A stretch of DNA of 41,735 bases. Origin: JBKEDF01 sp047975325 (GTDB lineage Bacteria; Pseudomonadota; Alphaproteobacteria; Rhodobacterales; Rhodobacteraceae). Below, one piece after another: positions 25,206-33,742 of the stretch (its first letter is position 1; every line of letters starts with the position of its first letter). The notes beneath the pieces are model-generated. The model made no database searches. It was not told the origin of the DNA and saw nothing but the letters and a program-made list of their open reading frames with translations. The translations under genes and the position numbers were made by a program. Where the stretch lies: the NCBI GenBank assembly GCA_047975325.1, contig JBKEDF010000042.1, positions 1-41,735 on the forward strand, in the 5' to 3' direction.

Positions 25206-26810
25206 ATGCCCGACCTGTTCGAAGATCCGACCCCGGGCGGCAACAGCCCCGAATTCACCGTCGCGGAACTTTCGGGTGCGGTAAAGCGGGTGATCGAGGG
25301 TGAGTTCGGCATGGTGCGTGTGCGGGGGGAAATCGGCCGCGTTTCGCGCCCGGCTTCGGGCCATATGTATTTCGATCTCAAGGATGATCGCGCAGTCATT
25401 GCCGCCGTTTCCTGGAAGGGGCAGGTTGCGCGAATGAAGATGCGTCCCGAAGAGGGAATGGAGGTCGTGGCCACGGGCCGGATGACGACCTTTGCTGGTC
25501 AATCACGGTATCAGCTTGTGGTGGAGGATCTGGTTCCGGCAGGCGCCGGGGCGCTGATGGCCATGTTGGAAAAACGCCGCGCGGCGCTTCAGGCCGAAGG
25601 GCTTTTTGATGAGGCGCGCAAGCGCCCATTGCCTTATCTACCGGGTGTGATCGGGGTTGTGACTTCGCCCTCCGGGGCAGTGATCCGTGATATCCTGCAC
25701 AGGCTGCGGGATCGTTTCCCACGCCATGTCCTGATCTGGCCGGTAGCGGTACAGGGCGAAAAATGCGCTCCCGAAGTGGCCGCTGCCATCCGGGGGTTCA
25801 ATGCCATCGGGTTGGGTGGGCCGGTTCCCAGGCCGGATTTGTTGATCGTGGCCCGGGGTGGGGGCAGCCTGGAAGATCTTTGGGGCTTCAATGAGGAGAT
25901 CGTCGTCCGCGCGGCAGCAGAAAGCCGGATCCCGCTGATTTCCGCGGTCGGGCATGAAACCGATACCACGCTGATTGACCATGCTGCGGATCGCCGCGCG
26001 CCCACTCCAACCGCGGCGGCTGAAATGGCGGTACCCGTGCGAATGGAACTGGTTGTGGCGCTTGATGGGTATGCCGCGCGGCTTTCGCGTGGGGTGACGC
26101 AGGGAATGGCCCGGCGCGGGCAGGGCTTGCGTGATCTGGCGCGGGCCTTGCCCCGGCTGGACGGTCTGCTCCAGACACCCGCGCAGCGTTTCGATCTCTG
26201 GAGCGGACGCCTGGCCGGGGCCTTGTCCCTGACGGCTTCGGTCAAACGCACGGCGCTTGAACGTGTTGCAGCCCCGATTCGGGTGCGACTGTTGCAGGAC
26301 ATGGTGACACGCCGTGCCGACAGGTTGGCGGAACGCGGGCGTGGGCTTGGCCAGGGGTTCGAACGTCACCGGGAACGGGCGGCAGAGCGCGCAACGGCCC
26401 TGAGCGGACGGCTTGATATTGCGCTGGCAGGCCATGTCCGGCAGGCCGACCGGGTACTACGCGATCAACGCGTCAAACTTGCGGACCTGTCCGCACGGCT
26501 TGACCATGCACCGCAGGAACGGGTTGCACAGCTGGGTCAGAAACTTGATGCGGTTGACCGGATGCGGCTAACGCTTGGCTATACCGAAACCCTGCGACGA
26601 GGCTATGCCGTGATACGCGGAGAGGGCGGGGTCGTAACCACCCGCGTGGCAGCAATGGGGGCCGGGCCGCTGGAGATCGAGTTTCACGATGGCCGTTTGT
26701 CGGTGCCGGCCGCCGGGCGTGGACGCAGGACCCCGAAAACCAAGGCTGCCGATACGGTCCCATCAGGCCCGACATCGTCCGACCCCGAGGATCAGGGCAG
26801 TCTGTTCTGA
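25206..26810 (+). CDS. xseA: Exodeoxyribonuclease VII large subunit
   Basis: A 534-residue protein. The N-terminal OB-fold (~12-105, VRGEIGRVSRPASGHMYFDL) binds single-stranded DNA. The catalytic domain shows GVVTSPSGAVIRDI, ARGGGSLEDLW and SAVGHETD, the conserved XseA signatures. A long coiled coil (~290-460) assembles with XseB. The enzyme degrades single-stranded DNA from both ends in repair. The Pro/Thr-rich tail is variable. The start at 25206 has AGAAGG 6 nt upstream; the longer open frame reads into the purD side and is rejected. Confidence 0.94.
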   Translation: MPDLFEDPTPGGNSPEFTVAELSGAVKRVIEGEFGMVRVRGEIGRVSRPASGHMYFDLKDDRAVIAAVSWKGQVARMKMRPEEGMEVVATGRMTTFAGQSRYQLVVEDLVPAGAGALMAMLEKRRAALQAEGLFDEARKRPLPYLPGVIGVVTSPSGAVIRDILHRLRDRFPRHVLIWPVAVQGEKCAPEVAAAIRGFNAIGLGGPVPRPDLLIVARGGGSLEDLWGFNEEIVVRAAAESRIPLISAVGHETDTTLIDHAADRRAPTPTAAAEMAVPVRMELVVALDGYAARLSRGVTQGMARRGQGLRDLARALPRLDGLLQTPAQRFDLWSGRLAGALSLTASVKRTALERVAAPIRVRLLQDMVTRRADRLAERGRGLGQGFERHRERAAERATALSGRLDIALAGHVRQADRVLRDQRVKLADLSARLDHAPQERVAQLGQKLDAVDRMRLTLGYTETLRRGYAVIRGEGGVVTTRVAAMGAGPLEIEFHDGRLSVPAAGRGRRTPKTKAADTVPSGPTSSDPEDQGSLF

Positions 26811-26850
26811 AGAACCGCGTATCTGGCCAGCAGATCCGGCCTGCCGCCCG

Positions 26851-27249
26851 TCAGACCCCGACATCCGGTCCGATACAGGCCAGCGGTTCGGTGCTTTGTC
26901 CGATTTCCCGAAGGATCGTGCTGGATCCGCCGCCCGTAAAGGCGGCACGCAGGCCGTTTGCCTCATCATAAAAGAACCAGCATTGCGGCGCTGTGTCATG
27001 TTCATAGACAAAACAGATTTCCCCCGCCTCGCTTTCATACCAGTTGCCGATCCTGCAGGTGTCGTCGACGAATGCCCAACGAACCCGGCGCCCGGGCAGG
27101 TATTGTTCGATCCCGTAAGGCTGCCCGCCTTCGGCATAGGTGATCGTCTTGCCGGTGGCGTAGGCATCGAATTCCGCAGCGTTCATCGGGGTTTGAGCCA
27201 AAGCCGGGGTGGCTGTGGCAACAAGGCCGAGAAGGGCAATCATACGCAT
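26851..27249 (-). CDS. Exported protein of unknown function (132 aa)
   Basis: A short secreted protein. A Sec signal peptide covers ~1-19 (cleavage after ALA). The mature part has four Cys (CRIGNW, ICFVYE, QCWFFY, ACIG) that could form two disulfides, and is rich in aromatic residues (RRVRWAF, NWYE). I believe similar proteins exist in other Rhodobacteraceae but know no function. The ATG at 27249 has AGGAAG 7 nt upstream. It is 57 bp downstream of alkB on the same strand and could be cotranscribed. Confidence 0.7.
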   Translation of the reverse strand: MRMIALLGLVATATPALAQTPMNAAEFDAYATGKTITYAEGGQPYGIEQYLPGRRVRWAFVDDTCRIGNWYESEAGEICFVYEHDTAPQCWFFYDEANGLRAAFTGGGSSTILREIGQSTEPLACIGPDVGV

Positions 27250-27306
27250 TTTGAATCTTCCTGATCTGATGGGGCCATTGTGGCGCATGGCCGCATCGCG
27301 CACCAG

Positions 27307-28377
27307 TCACGGCCGTGTCATCGGGGCGGTTCCTTGCCGCCAGGCTTCCAGTTGCGGGTCCATCACCCGGCGCCAAAGCCGGGGTGATAGCGCCAATGTG
27401 GCGCAAAGGGGCAGGGAATAGGGCAGCCAGGGGGCCTCATCCCGGGCTGGCAGGCGCAATGCGGGATAGGGGCGTGCGGGATGGGCGTGGTGGTCGGAAT
27501 GGCGCGGTGCGTTCAGCATCAGTGCCGAACTGAACCAATGCGGTGCGTTCCAGCTGTGTCGGCTGGATACCGGTTCCAGCCGGCCATCGGGCCGTTCTTC
27601 GCGCAACAGCCCGTAATGCTGAACATAATCGGCAAGCAAAAGCTGGATTTGCGCGTGCAAGGCAAGCGCGGCCCAGATCAGCACTCCGGTGGCCCCTGCA
27701 ATGATCCCGCCCGCGATCAGGCTACCGGCCGAAAACCCCAGATAGACAGCATAGGGGTGCAGGCCCCCGGGCCGTTTTGCGCGGCGGGCATTTTCCGCCC
27801 GCAAACCTTCGCGAAAGGAGCCGGTCCAGGCGCGTAGGGCAAAATGCCAGAAGCTTTCCCCCGCGCGCGCCGTGTTCGGATCGCGCAGGCTGGCGGCATG
27901 GACGTGATGGACCAACCGATGTGCCGAGGCATGATGACCGAACAGGAGCGAAGCATAGACCATCACGCCCAGACGATAGAGCCCCCGATTGCCCCGATGG
28001 ATCAACTCATGCGCACAGGGATGGGAAACCTGGCCGAACCACAGCCCGGCCCCCAGAAACAGGATGATGCGTTCTGCCGTCGAAAGCCCTGTCCCGCCCG
28101 CTATTGCACCTACCGCCAGCGGCAGGACCACAAGATGCCCCAGGCCAAGTATGACGAGCAGCGCATCGGCGGCCGGAAACTCCGCCCCTTCCGGCATATC
28201 GGCCGCGACCAGCGGGATAAGCTGATCGAGAATCGCCGTCAGCAGCGCCATATAGAAAAATGGCAGCCACACCCATGCCCCGCCCAGGCCCGCCGCAAGT
28301 GCGATCAGCAGCAGTGGAAGCCCGGCAGCCAGTGCAAAAAGCGCCATGGGGGGGAAGGGGAGTTTCCGTTTCATCAT
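27307..28377 (-). CDS. alkB: AlkB-type membrane diiron alkane/xylene hydroxylase
   Basis: A 356-residue integral membrane fatty-acid-desaturase-superfamily protein. All His boxes are present: HELIHR, HRLVHHVH, and RHSDHHAHP, plus the auxiliary QHYGL. These residues bind the diiron centre that inserts oxygen into a terminal C-H bond, with electrons from rubredoxin; no rubredoxin gene is adjacent. Six hydrophobic helices are visible. Substrate range cannot be told; Rhodobacteraceae members of this branch may act on alkanes or fatty substrates. No ribosome binding site precedes the tandem ATGATG start, and an extended -10 lies 5 bp upstream of it. Confidence 0.85.
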   Translation of the reverse strand: MMKRKLPFPPMALFALAAGLPLLLIALAAGLGGAWVWLPFFYMALLTAILDQLIPLVAADMPEGAEFPAADALLVILGLGHLVVLPLAVGAIAGGTGLSTAERIILFLGAGLWFGQVSHPCAHELIHRGNRGLYRLGVMVYASLLFGHHASAHRLVHHVHAASLRDPNTARAGESFWHFALRAWTGSFREGLRAENARRAKRPGGLHPYAVYLGFSAGSLIAGGIIAGATGVLIWAALALHAQIQLLLADYVQHYGLLREERPDGRLEPVSSRHSWNAPHWFSSALMLNAPRHSDHHAHPARPYPALRLPARDEAPWLPYSLPLCATLALSPRLWRRVMDPQLEAWRQGTAPMTRP

Positions 28378-28382
28378 GTGAC

Positions 28383-28391
28383 ATAGTATCA
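28383..28391 (-). promoter_or_regulatory. Extended -10 element for alkB, predicting a leaderless mRNA
   Basis: On the minus strand TGATACTAT is an extended -10 (TG-N-TACTAT), and a TTGCCA lies 15 bp further upstream. The start codon follows after GTCAC, so transcription would begin at or next to the A of the ATG at 28377. Confidence 0.45.
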
Positions 28392-28490
28392 GTATGGCGG
28401 GTCTGGCAAAGCCCCCTGACTGTCGCACCCCTTCCATCCTCCGTCCGGATTGATTAGGTGGAAAACTGCATAACGCCGGAGACAAGGCCA

Positions 28491-29678
28491 ATGTCCTTCT
28501 TCAAGAAACTCAAGGATCGGATGTTCCGCTCCTCCAACAAGTTGGGGGAGGGGCTTGATGCCCTTATCCCCGAAGAGGAGGAAACGGAAGGCCCGGCCTT
28601 GCCGGCCGCGCAACCATCCCCGGCCCCGGAAGCGGAGCCCATATCCATCGATATGGGAGAACAGACACCCGCGCCCGCTCCGGCTCCGCCATCCGAAACG
28701 GCACCGCAAGCGCCGGAAGTTGCGGTACCACCTATCCCGGAACCTGCGGCGCCCTCGACCAGCCCCGTACCCGAAACGCCAATGCAGGTTTCAGACAAGC
28801 CGGGGTTCCTTGGCCGGATTCTCGGGCAGGTTACACCGCAGGCGCGCCGTGAGTTTGATGATGATATGCTCGAAAGCCTTGAGGAGGTGCTGATCGCTGC
28901 CGATATGGGGGTTGAAACGGCGCTCCGTGTTGCGGCGAATATCGCCGAAGGGCGCATGGGCCGTCGCGTCTCATCAAGCGAGATCAAACAGGCGCTTGCC
29001 TCCGAGGTCGCCCGGATCATGGAGCCGGTGGCCCGTCCGATGCCGATCTACCCCAAACGCCCGCAGGTGGTCCTGGTGGTTGGAGTGAATGGCTCCGGCA
29101 AGACCACGACTATCGGCAAACTTGCCAGCCAGTTCAGGGCGGCGGGTAAATCGGTGGTGATCGCTGCGGGCGATACATTTCGTGCCGCCGCAGTGGAACA
29201 GCTTCAGGTCTGGGGGGAGCGCGCAGGCGTGCCCGTCCTGACTGCGCCGGAAGGTTCGGATCCTGCCAGTCTCGCCTTTGATGCGATGACCCAGGCGCAG
29301 CAAAGCGGCGCCGACCTGTTGATGATCGACACAGCCGGACGGCTTCAAAACCGTGCCGACCTGATGGAGGAATTGTCCAAGATCGTTCGCGTGATCCGCA
29401 AGAAGGACCCGGAGGCACCGCATAACACGCTGCTGGTCCTGGATGCGACAACCGGACAGAATGCGTTGAGCCAGGTCGGAACCTTCCGCAAGCTTGCCGA
29501 TGTTTCGGGATTGGTGATGACCAAGCTTGACGGGACGGCCAAGGGCGGTGTGCTGGTCGCGCTGGCAGACAGGTTTGGCCTGCCAATCCATGCCATCGGG
29601 GTGGGCGAACAGATTGACGATCTATCCCCCTTCGATCCGGAAGATTTCGCCCGTGCCCTGGTCGGGCTGGATTCCTGA
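28491..29678 (+). CDS. ftsY: Signal recognition particle receptor FtsY
   Basis: A 395-residue protein. The N-terminus FFKKLKDRM is a basic amphipathic membrane-targeting helix. An acidic and proline-rich linker follows (~20-105). The NG domain comes next: N (~110-185) and GTPase G with GVNGSGKTTT near 197-206, GDTFRAAAVEQL, DTAGR, TKLDG and the closing GVGE. FtsY docks ribosome-SRP complexes at the inner membrane for cotranslational insertion. The start at 28491 is chosen because upstream codons are not conserved and GGAG lies 9 nt before it. Confidence 0.95.
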   Translation: MSFFKKLKDRMFRSSNKLGEGLDALIPEEEETEGPALPAAQPSPAPEAEPISIDMGEQTPAPAPAPPSETAPQAPEVAVPPIPEPAAPSTSPVPETPMQVSDKPGFLGRILGQVTPQARREFDDDMLESLEEVLIAADMGVETALRVAANIAEGRMGRRVSSSEIKQALASEVARIMEPVARPMPIYPKRPQVVLVVGVNGSGKTTTIGKLASQFRAAGKSVVIAAGDTFRAAAVEQLQVWGERAGVPVLTAPEGSDPASLAFDAMTQAQQSGADLLMIDTAGRLQNRADLMEELSKIVRVIRKKDPEAPHNTLLVLDATTGQNALSQVGTFRKLADVSGLVMTKLDGTAKGGVLVALADRFGLPIHAIGVGEQIDDLSPFDPEDFARALVGLDS

Positions 29679-29787
29679 CCTACGCTCCTATTGGTAGGGC
29701 AATCCTTTGGCCATCTGCGTCAGGATCAGGGGGATTATTGGCAAATTTGCGCTTGCGATCTTATCGATCAGCCCCGCAAGGGTGCGA

Positions 29788-30357
29788 TCAGCCGCCCCAG
29801 CTCCGGATCGGGCCGCAATCCATATGAACGAAGTTGGAACGTGAATAACGTCCGACCCCGCCCGAAGCGCAGGCTTCCGCAGCGCGGGCCATTTGCCTGA
29901 CCGAGCGCGACTTGAGCCGCAGATCGGCTGCCTGCCCCACCATATGGAGCGACCGTTTCGCCACGCCGCGCGAACGCGAACGCAGCATCGCATTGGTCTT
30001 GGGGCTGCGATAGCCGGACAGCATCATATAGGGTTCGGACACATCCATAAGCCGATGCGAGGCGGCCATGATATCGATGGTGCGACCGTCGATCTGTTTC
30101 GTTGAACCGGTCCGCCAGTCGCGCATGAAGTGATTGATTTCCTTCATCGCTTCCCGGATATATTCGCCTTCGATCCAGTAAATCGTGTCAATGCTTTCAC
30201 CGGTGCGGCCCGAATACATGCGGATGCGGCGGATATCGCCAGCCCCCCGCAGGAAACCAAATGCATTGGAATAGGTTGGAGCAGCGATAAGGGCGGTTGC
30301 CGCAAAAGCGCCCAGCAGCCCGCGCCGCGAGATCCCGTTTACTGTCTTGTCCGTCAT
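29788..30357 (-). CDS. MepK/YcbK-like (DUF882, M15 fold) murein endopeptidase
   Basis: A 189-residue protein. SRRGLLG at ~10-16 with a following hydrophobic stretch is a twin-arginine signal, as in E. coli YcbK. The M15-type zinc site is complete: H138 and D145 in HMVGQAADL, and H178 in FVHMD. MepK cleaves 3-3 cross-links in peptidoglycan. The divergent neighbour is an L,D-transpeptidase that makes such cross-links, and ldtD and mepK are also adjacent in E. coli, which strengthens the call. The start at 30357 gives a normal Tat signal. Confidence 0.85.
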   Translation of the reverse strand: MTDKTVNGISRRGLLGAFAATALIAAPTYSNAFGFLRGAGDIRRIRMYSGRTGESIDTIYWIEGEYIREAMKEINHFMRDWRTGSTKQIDGRTIDIMAASHRLMDVSEPYMMLSGYRSPKTNAMLRSRSRGVAKRSLHMVGQAADLRLKSRSVRQMARAAEACASGGVGRYSRSNFVHMDCGPIRSWGG

Positions 30358-30682
30358 TCTGAGCGCCTGTCCCGTCGCTGGTTTTCTACCGTCTTTTGCT
30401 TTCGACGGCCTGTCTGCCACTAGTCCTCTTGACGCGCATCTTATGACATAGAGCGACTCAAAGCCCAAGTGCAGATTGGCCGACAATGGGAAGATGTCCC
30501 GAAATCGGCAAAAAATTGCTGAATATCTGGCCTGATCGATAAAATTGTGGCAAAAAAGTCTTCTGTTACGAAAAAGCGACAGTTTTTTGTTGCGACGGGC
30601 CTGTCAGTGGACTCGGCCCGTAACATCGCCGAATTTGAGAAAGTTAAGTCTGCTGTCTAAAAGTCTGCTGCCAGAGGTTATT
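30358..30682. other. 325-bp divergent intergenic region, MepK-like / L,D-transpeptidase
   Basis: No gene is seen. The region is AT-rich around 30535-30595, where CAAAAAA with GTC and GAC with TTTTTTG form an imperfect inverted repeat. AAGTCTGCTG occurs twice, at 30646-30655 and 30661-30670. The promoter of the transpeptidase gene lies at the right end and is given separately. A minus-strand promoter for the endopeptidase gene is expected near 30440-30475 but is not clear. Confidence 0.6.
30635..30663 (+). promoter_or_regulatory. Candidate promoter of the L,D-transpeptidase gene
   Basis: TTGAGA (30635-30640) and TAAAAG (30658-30663) are 17 bp apart. Transcription would begin near 30670, leaving a very short leader that contains AGAGG. 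The two AAGTCTGCTG repeats overlap the spacer and the start point. Confidence 0.5.
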
Positions 30683-32314
30683 ATGACTGTATTTTCACGC
30701 TTTTCCGGAGCGCGGTTGGCGGGTGTCGCCATTGTCGCGCTGACCGCCATTGCAGCGCCTGTAAATTTTGTCGGTGCGCAAACCCTTGGCCAGAACGAAC
30801 GGGCCGAGCGCGCCTTTGCGCAATCCCTTGCCATTGCGGCGAGTGAGGATCCTGCAATTGCGGGCTTTTTTCGGGATCGAAATTATCGGCCTTTCTGGAC
30901 ATCTCCGGATCAGGCAGCGCGCCGTGCGTCGCTCCTGACCGCTTTGGACGGGGCGGAGGCGCATGGGTTACCAGTTGTGCGCTATCGCGTCGGCGATCTG
31001 ATCTCGTCCTTTGGCGCCGCGCGGACCGAGGGGGATCGGGGGCGTCTGGAAGTGGCCATGACCCGCGCTTTTCTGTCTTATGCACAGGATCTGCAATCAG
31101 GCGCGCTGGAACCCGGCAAGGTGGTTTCGGCCATCAAACGCGAGGTTCCCCGGCGCGACCCTCGTGAAATGCTTGACAGTTTCGCAATGGCCGATGCGGA
31201 AACCTATCTGGAAGGGTTGGTACCACGTTCGCAAAGCTATGTTCAGCTTATGAAAGCGAAGCTTGAACTTGAAAAGGTGATTGCGCACGATGGCTGGGGG
31301 GCGACGGTTTCGGCAGGCAGCCTGAAACCCGGCGCCACCGGGGCGGCGGTGATTGCGCTGCGGGACAGGCTTCAGGCCATGGGGTATCTGGGGCGCAGTG
31401 CAACGGCCAGCTATGACGGCAGCCTGCAAAAGGCGGTGCAGCGTTTTCAGACCGATCACGGGCTGGATCAGGACGGTATTGCCGCCGCAGCCACGATCTC
31501 GGAAATCAATATTGGCCCGCAAGAACGGCTCAGGTCCGTTCTTGTCGCGCTGGAACGCGAACGCTGGATGAATATTGACCGGGGTGCACGGCATATATGG
31601 GTGAACCTGACGGATTTTACCGCCAAGATCATCGATAACGGCAAGGTTACGCTGGCGACCCGCGCCGTGGTAGGGGCGCCGAACAAGGGCAAACCTACGC
31701 CGGAATTTTCGCATGCAATGACCTATATGGAGGTCAATCCCGACTGGACCGTGCCCGGCGGGATCATCAAACGTGATTACCTGCCGCGCCTTAAGGCCAA
31801 TCCGAATGCGCTTGGCCACTTGCAGGTGATTGACCGGCGGGGGCGGGTTGTGCCGCGCTCGGCCATCAATTTTGCCAATTATTCGGCGCGCAACTTCCCA
31901 TTCAACTTGCGCCAACCGCCGGGGCGGTCCAATGCGCTGGGGCGGGTCAAGTTCATGTTTCCCAACCCCTATGCGATCTATCTGCATGACACGCCTGACA
32001 AGCACCTGTTCCAGCGGGATGTGCGGGCCTTTTCGGCGGGCTGCGTGCGGCTGAATAATCCTTTTGAATTTGCCTATGAACTGCTGTCGCGGCAGGATGC
32101 CAACCCTAAGAAGCTGTTTCACGATGTGCTGGACAGCGGACGGCAGGAGCGGATCTTCCTGGAAACGCCGGTGCCGGTTCATCTGAACTATTTTACCGCC
32201 TTTGTCGGACCGAAGGGGCGGATGAACTATCGCCGGGATGTCTATGGTCGTGACGCAGCAATTTATGATGCTTTGCGCAAGGCCGGGGTTTCGCCGGAGG
32301 CAGATCGTAGCTAA
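30683..32314 (+). CDS. L,D-transpeptidase, YcbB/LdtD type
   Basis: A 543-residue periplasmic protein. A signal peptide spans ~1-32. A scaffold domain is followed by a PG_binding_1 domain at ~213-270 (LKPGATGAAVIALRDRL). The YkuD catalytic domain follows, with IYLHDTPDKHLF and the nucleophile C454 in SAGCVRLNNP. Enzymes of this type join meso-diaminopimelate residues in 3-3 cross-links and replace PBP cross-linking under stress. The length and the large catalytic capping insert fit LdtD. The ATG at 30683 has AGAGG upstream. Divergent from the MepK-like gene. Confidence 0.9.
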   Translation: MTVFSRFSGARLAGVAIVALTAIAAPVNFVGAQTLGQNERAERAFAQSLAIAASEDPAIAGFFRDRNYRPFWTSPDQAARRASLLTALDGAEAHGLPVVRYRVGDLISSFGAARTEGDRGRLEVAMTRAFLSYAQDLQSGALEPGKVVSAIKREVPRRDPREMLDSFAMADAETYLEGLVPRSQSYVQLMKAKLELEKVIAHDGWGATVSAGSLKPGATGAAVIALRDRLQAMGYLGRSATASYDGSLQKAVQRFQTDHGLDQDGIAAAATISEINIGPQERLRSVLVALERERWMNIDRGARHIWVNLTDFTAKIIDNGKVTLATRAVVGAPNKGKPTPEFSHAMTYMEVNPDWTVPGGIIKRDYLPRLKANPNALGHLQVIDRRGRVVPRSAINFANYSARNFPFNLRQPPGRSNALGRVKFMFPNPYAIYLHDTPDKHLFQRDVRAFSAGCVRLNNPFEFAYELLSRQDANPKKLFHDVLDSGRQERIFLETPVPVHLNYFTAFVGPKGRMNYRRDVYGRDAAIYDALRKAGVSPEADRS

Positions 32315-32360
32315 ATCCATCTGAGGGGTCTTGATGCCCCGATAGTGGATGGGGACGATC

Positions 32361-33446
32361 ATGGGCCATAGCATAGCCGAGATTGCACAGGCACTCGGGG
32401 CGGAGGCGGCAGGCGATCTTGCGATCGAGGTAAGCGGCGCGGCCGAGCCTGCCACAGCCGGTCCGGATGATCTGGCACTGGCGATGGACCCCAAATATGC
32501 GCCGGGCCTTGCGAAGGGGAATGCGCGAGCGGCGCTGATCTGGCCGGGTGCGGATTGGCAGGCACAGGGGCTGGAGGCCGCGATCTTTGCACCACGCGGA
32601 CGGCTGGCCATGGCGGGGCTGTCGCGAATACTGGACCCCGGACCGGCCATTGCGCCGGGTATACATCCGATGACGGTGATCGATCCTTCGGCCGAAATTG
32701 GCGAAGGCGCGGCTATAGGTCCTTTCGTCACCATCGGTGCGGAAGTCCGGATTGGGCCGGGCGCGCGAATTGCGGGGCATGTCTCCATCGGTCGGGGCAC
32801 GCGGATCGGTGCGGATGCGCTGATCCTGGATGGCGTGCGGATTGGCGAAAGGGTTGTGATCGGGGACCGGTTCATCGCCCAGCCCGGGGCGGTGATTGGC
32901 GGAGATGGGTTTTCCTTTGTCACGCCGGAAAAATCAGGGATCGAGGAAATTCGCAAGACCCTTGGCCAGCGTGAGGAAATCCACGCGCAAAGCTGGGTGC
33001 GCATACATTCACTTGGTTCCGTAACCATCGGGGATGACGTGGAAATCGGAGCTAACAGTACGATTGACAGGGGGACGATCCGGGCAACCTCGATAGGGTC
33101 GGGAACCAAGCTCGATAACCTTGTGCAATTGGGCCATAATGTGACCGTTGGTCGCGATTGCCTGCTTTGTGGTCAGGCCGGGGTTGCCGGATCCTCACGG
33201 ATCGGGGATCGTGTTGTGTTGGCTGGGCAATGCGGGGTCAATGACAATATCTTTGTCGGCGATGATGTGATTGCGGGAGGGGGATCCAAGATTTTCACCA
33301 ATGTGCCCGCAGGGCGTGTGATCCTGGGATATCCGGCGGTGAAAATGGAAACGCATCTGGAAATCCAGAAATCCCTGCGCCGCCTGCCACGTTTCATGGA
33401 ACGGATACGTGGCATGGAACCGTCACGAAAACCCGATAAGGGTTAA
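32361..33446 (+). CDS. lpxD: UDP-3-O-(3-hydroxyacyl)glucosamine N-acyltransferase LpxD
   Basis: A 361-residue left-handed beta-helix acyltransferase. The N-terminal uridine-binding domain (~1-100) is followed by hexapeptide repeats (~105-330). VIGGDGFSF and the catalytic H259 in LVQLGHNVTVG are LpxD signatures. An insertion at ~185-215 (EKSGIEEIRKT...) is seen in Rhodobacterales members. LpxD adds the second 3-hydroxyacyl chain to lipid A precursor, from acyl-ACP. It lies here with an ACP and a ketosynthase rather than bamA-fabZ-lpxA. The ATG at 32361 has GGGGA 6 nt upstream; 32349 is a possible alternative start. Confidence 0.88.
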   Translation: MGHSIAEIAQALGAEAAGDLAIEVSGAAEPATAGPDDLALAMDPKYAPGLAKGNARAALIWPGADWQAQGLEAAIFAPRGRLAMAGLSRILDPGPAIAPGIHPMTVIDPSAEIGEGAAIGPFVTIGAEVRIGPGARIAGHVSIGRGTRIGADALILDGVRIGERVVIGDRFIAQPGAVIGGDGFSFVTPEKSGIEEIRKTLGQREEIHAQSWVRIHSLGSVTIGDDVEIGANSTIDRGTIRATSIGSGTKLDNLVQLGHNVTVGRDCLLCGQAGVAGSSRIGDRVVLAGQCGVNDNIFVGDDVIAGGGSKIFTNVPAGRVILGYPAVKMETHLEIQKSLRRLPRFMERIRGMEPSRKPDKG

Positions 33447-33471
33447 GCAGGATCGGAAAAGGGAAGGCGGC

Positions 33472-33738
33472 ATGGTGCAGGATATTCGCGAAAGGGTGAT
33501 CGCCATCATTGCGGAACAGGCGGTGCTGGATGTGGCGGATGTAACGTCGGAAAGCACGCTGGAATCGCTGGGCCTCGATAGTATGGGATTGGTGGAATCC
33601 ATTTTTGCCATCGAGGAGGCTTTCGATATTTCGGTGCCCTTCAACGCCAATGAGCCTGGCAAGTCGGAGTTCGATATTTCTTCCGTCGCCAGTATTATCC
33701 GCGCGGTTGAGGCACTGATTGCCAAACAGAAGGCCTGA
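33472..33738 (+). CDS. Acyl carrier protein, lipid A-associated type
   Basis: An 88-residue acidic protein. The phosphopantetheine attachment site is S37 in LGLDSMGLVE, followed by the recognition helix IFAIEEAFDI. It is longer than housekeeping AcpP and its C-terminal part differs; position next to lpxD and a ketosynthase recalls AcpXL, the special ACP for lipid A very-long-chain acyl groups in rhizobia. That link is inference. GGAAGG lies just upstream of the ATG. 25 bp after lpxD; the KAS gene follows within 5 bp. Confidence 0.88.
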   Translation: MVQDIRERVIAIIAEQAVLDVADVTSESTLESLGLDSMGLVESIFAIEEAFDISVPFNANEPGKSEFDISSVASIIRAVEALIAKQKA

Positions 33739-33742
33739 AAGG

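Noticed and set aside
29688..29993. 101-codon minus-strand ORF overlapping the end of the MepK-like gene
   Set aside because: It is an alternate frame of the same region without start signal or family match.
31097..33109. 670-codon minus-strand ORF across the L,D-transpeptidase and lpxD genes
   Set aside because: It spans two well-supported genes on the other strand and has no recognisable domain.
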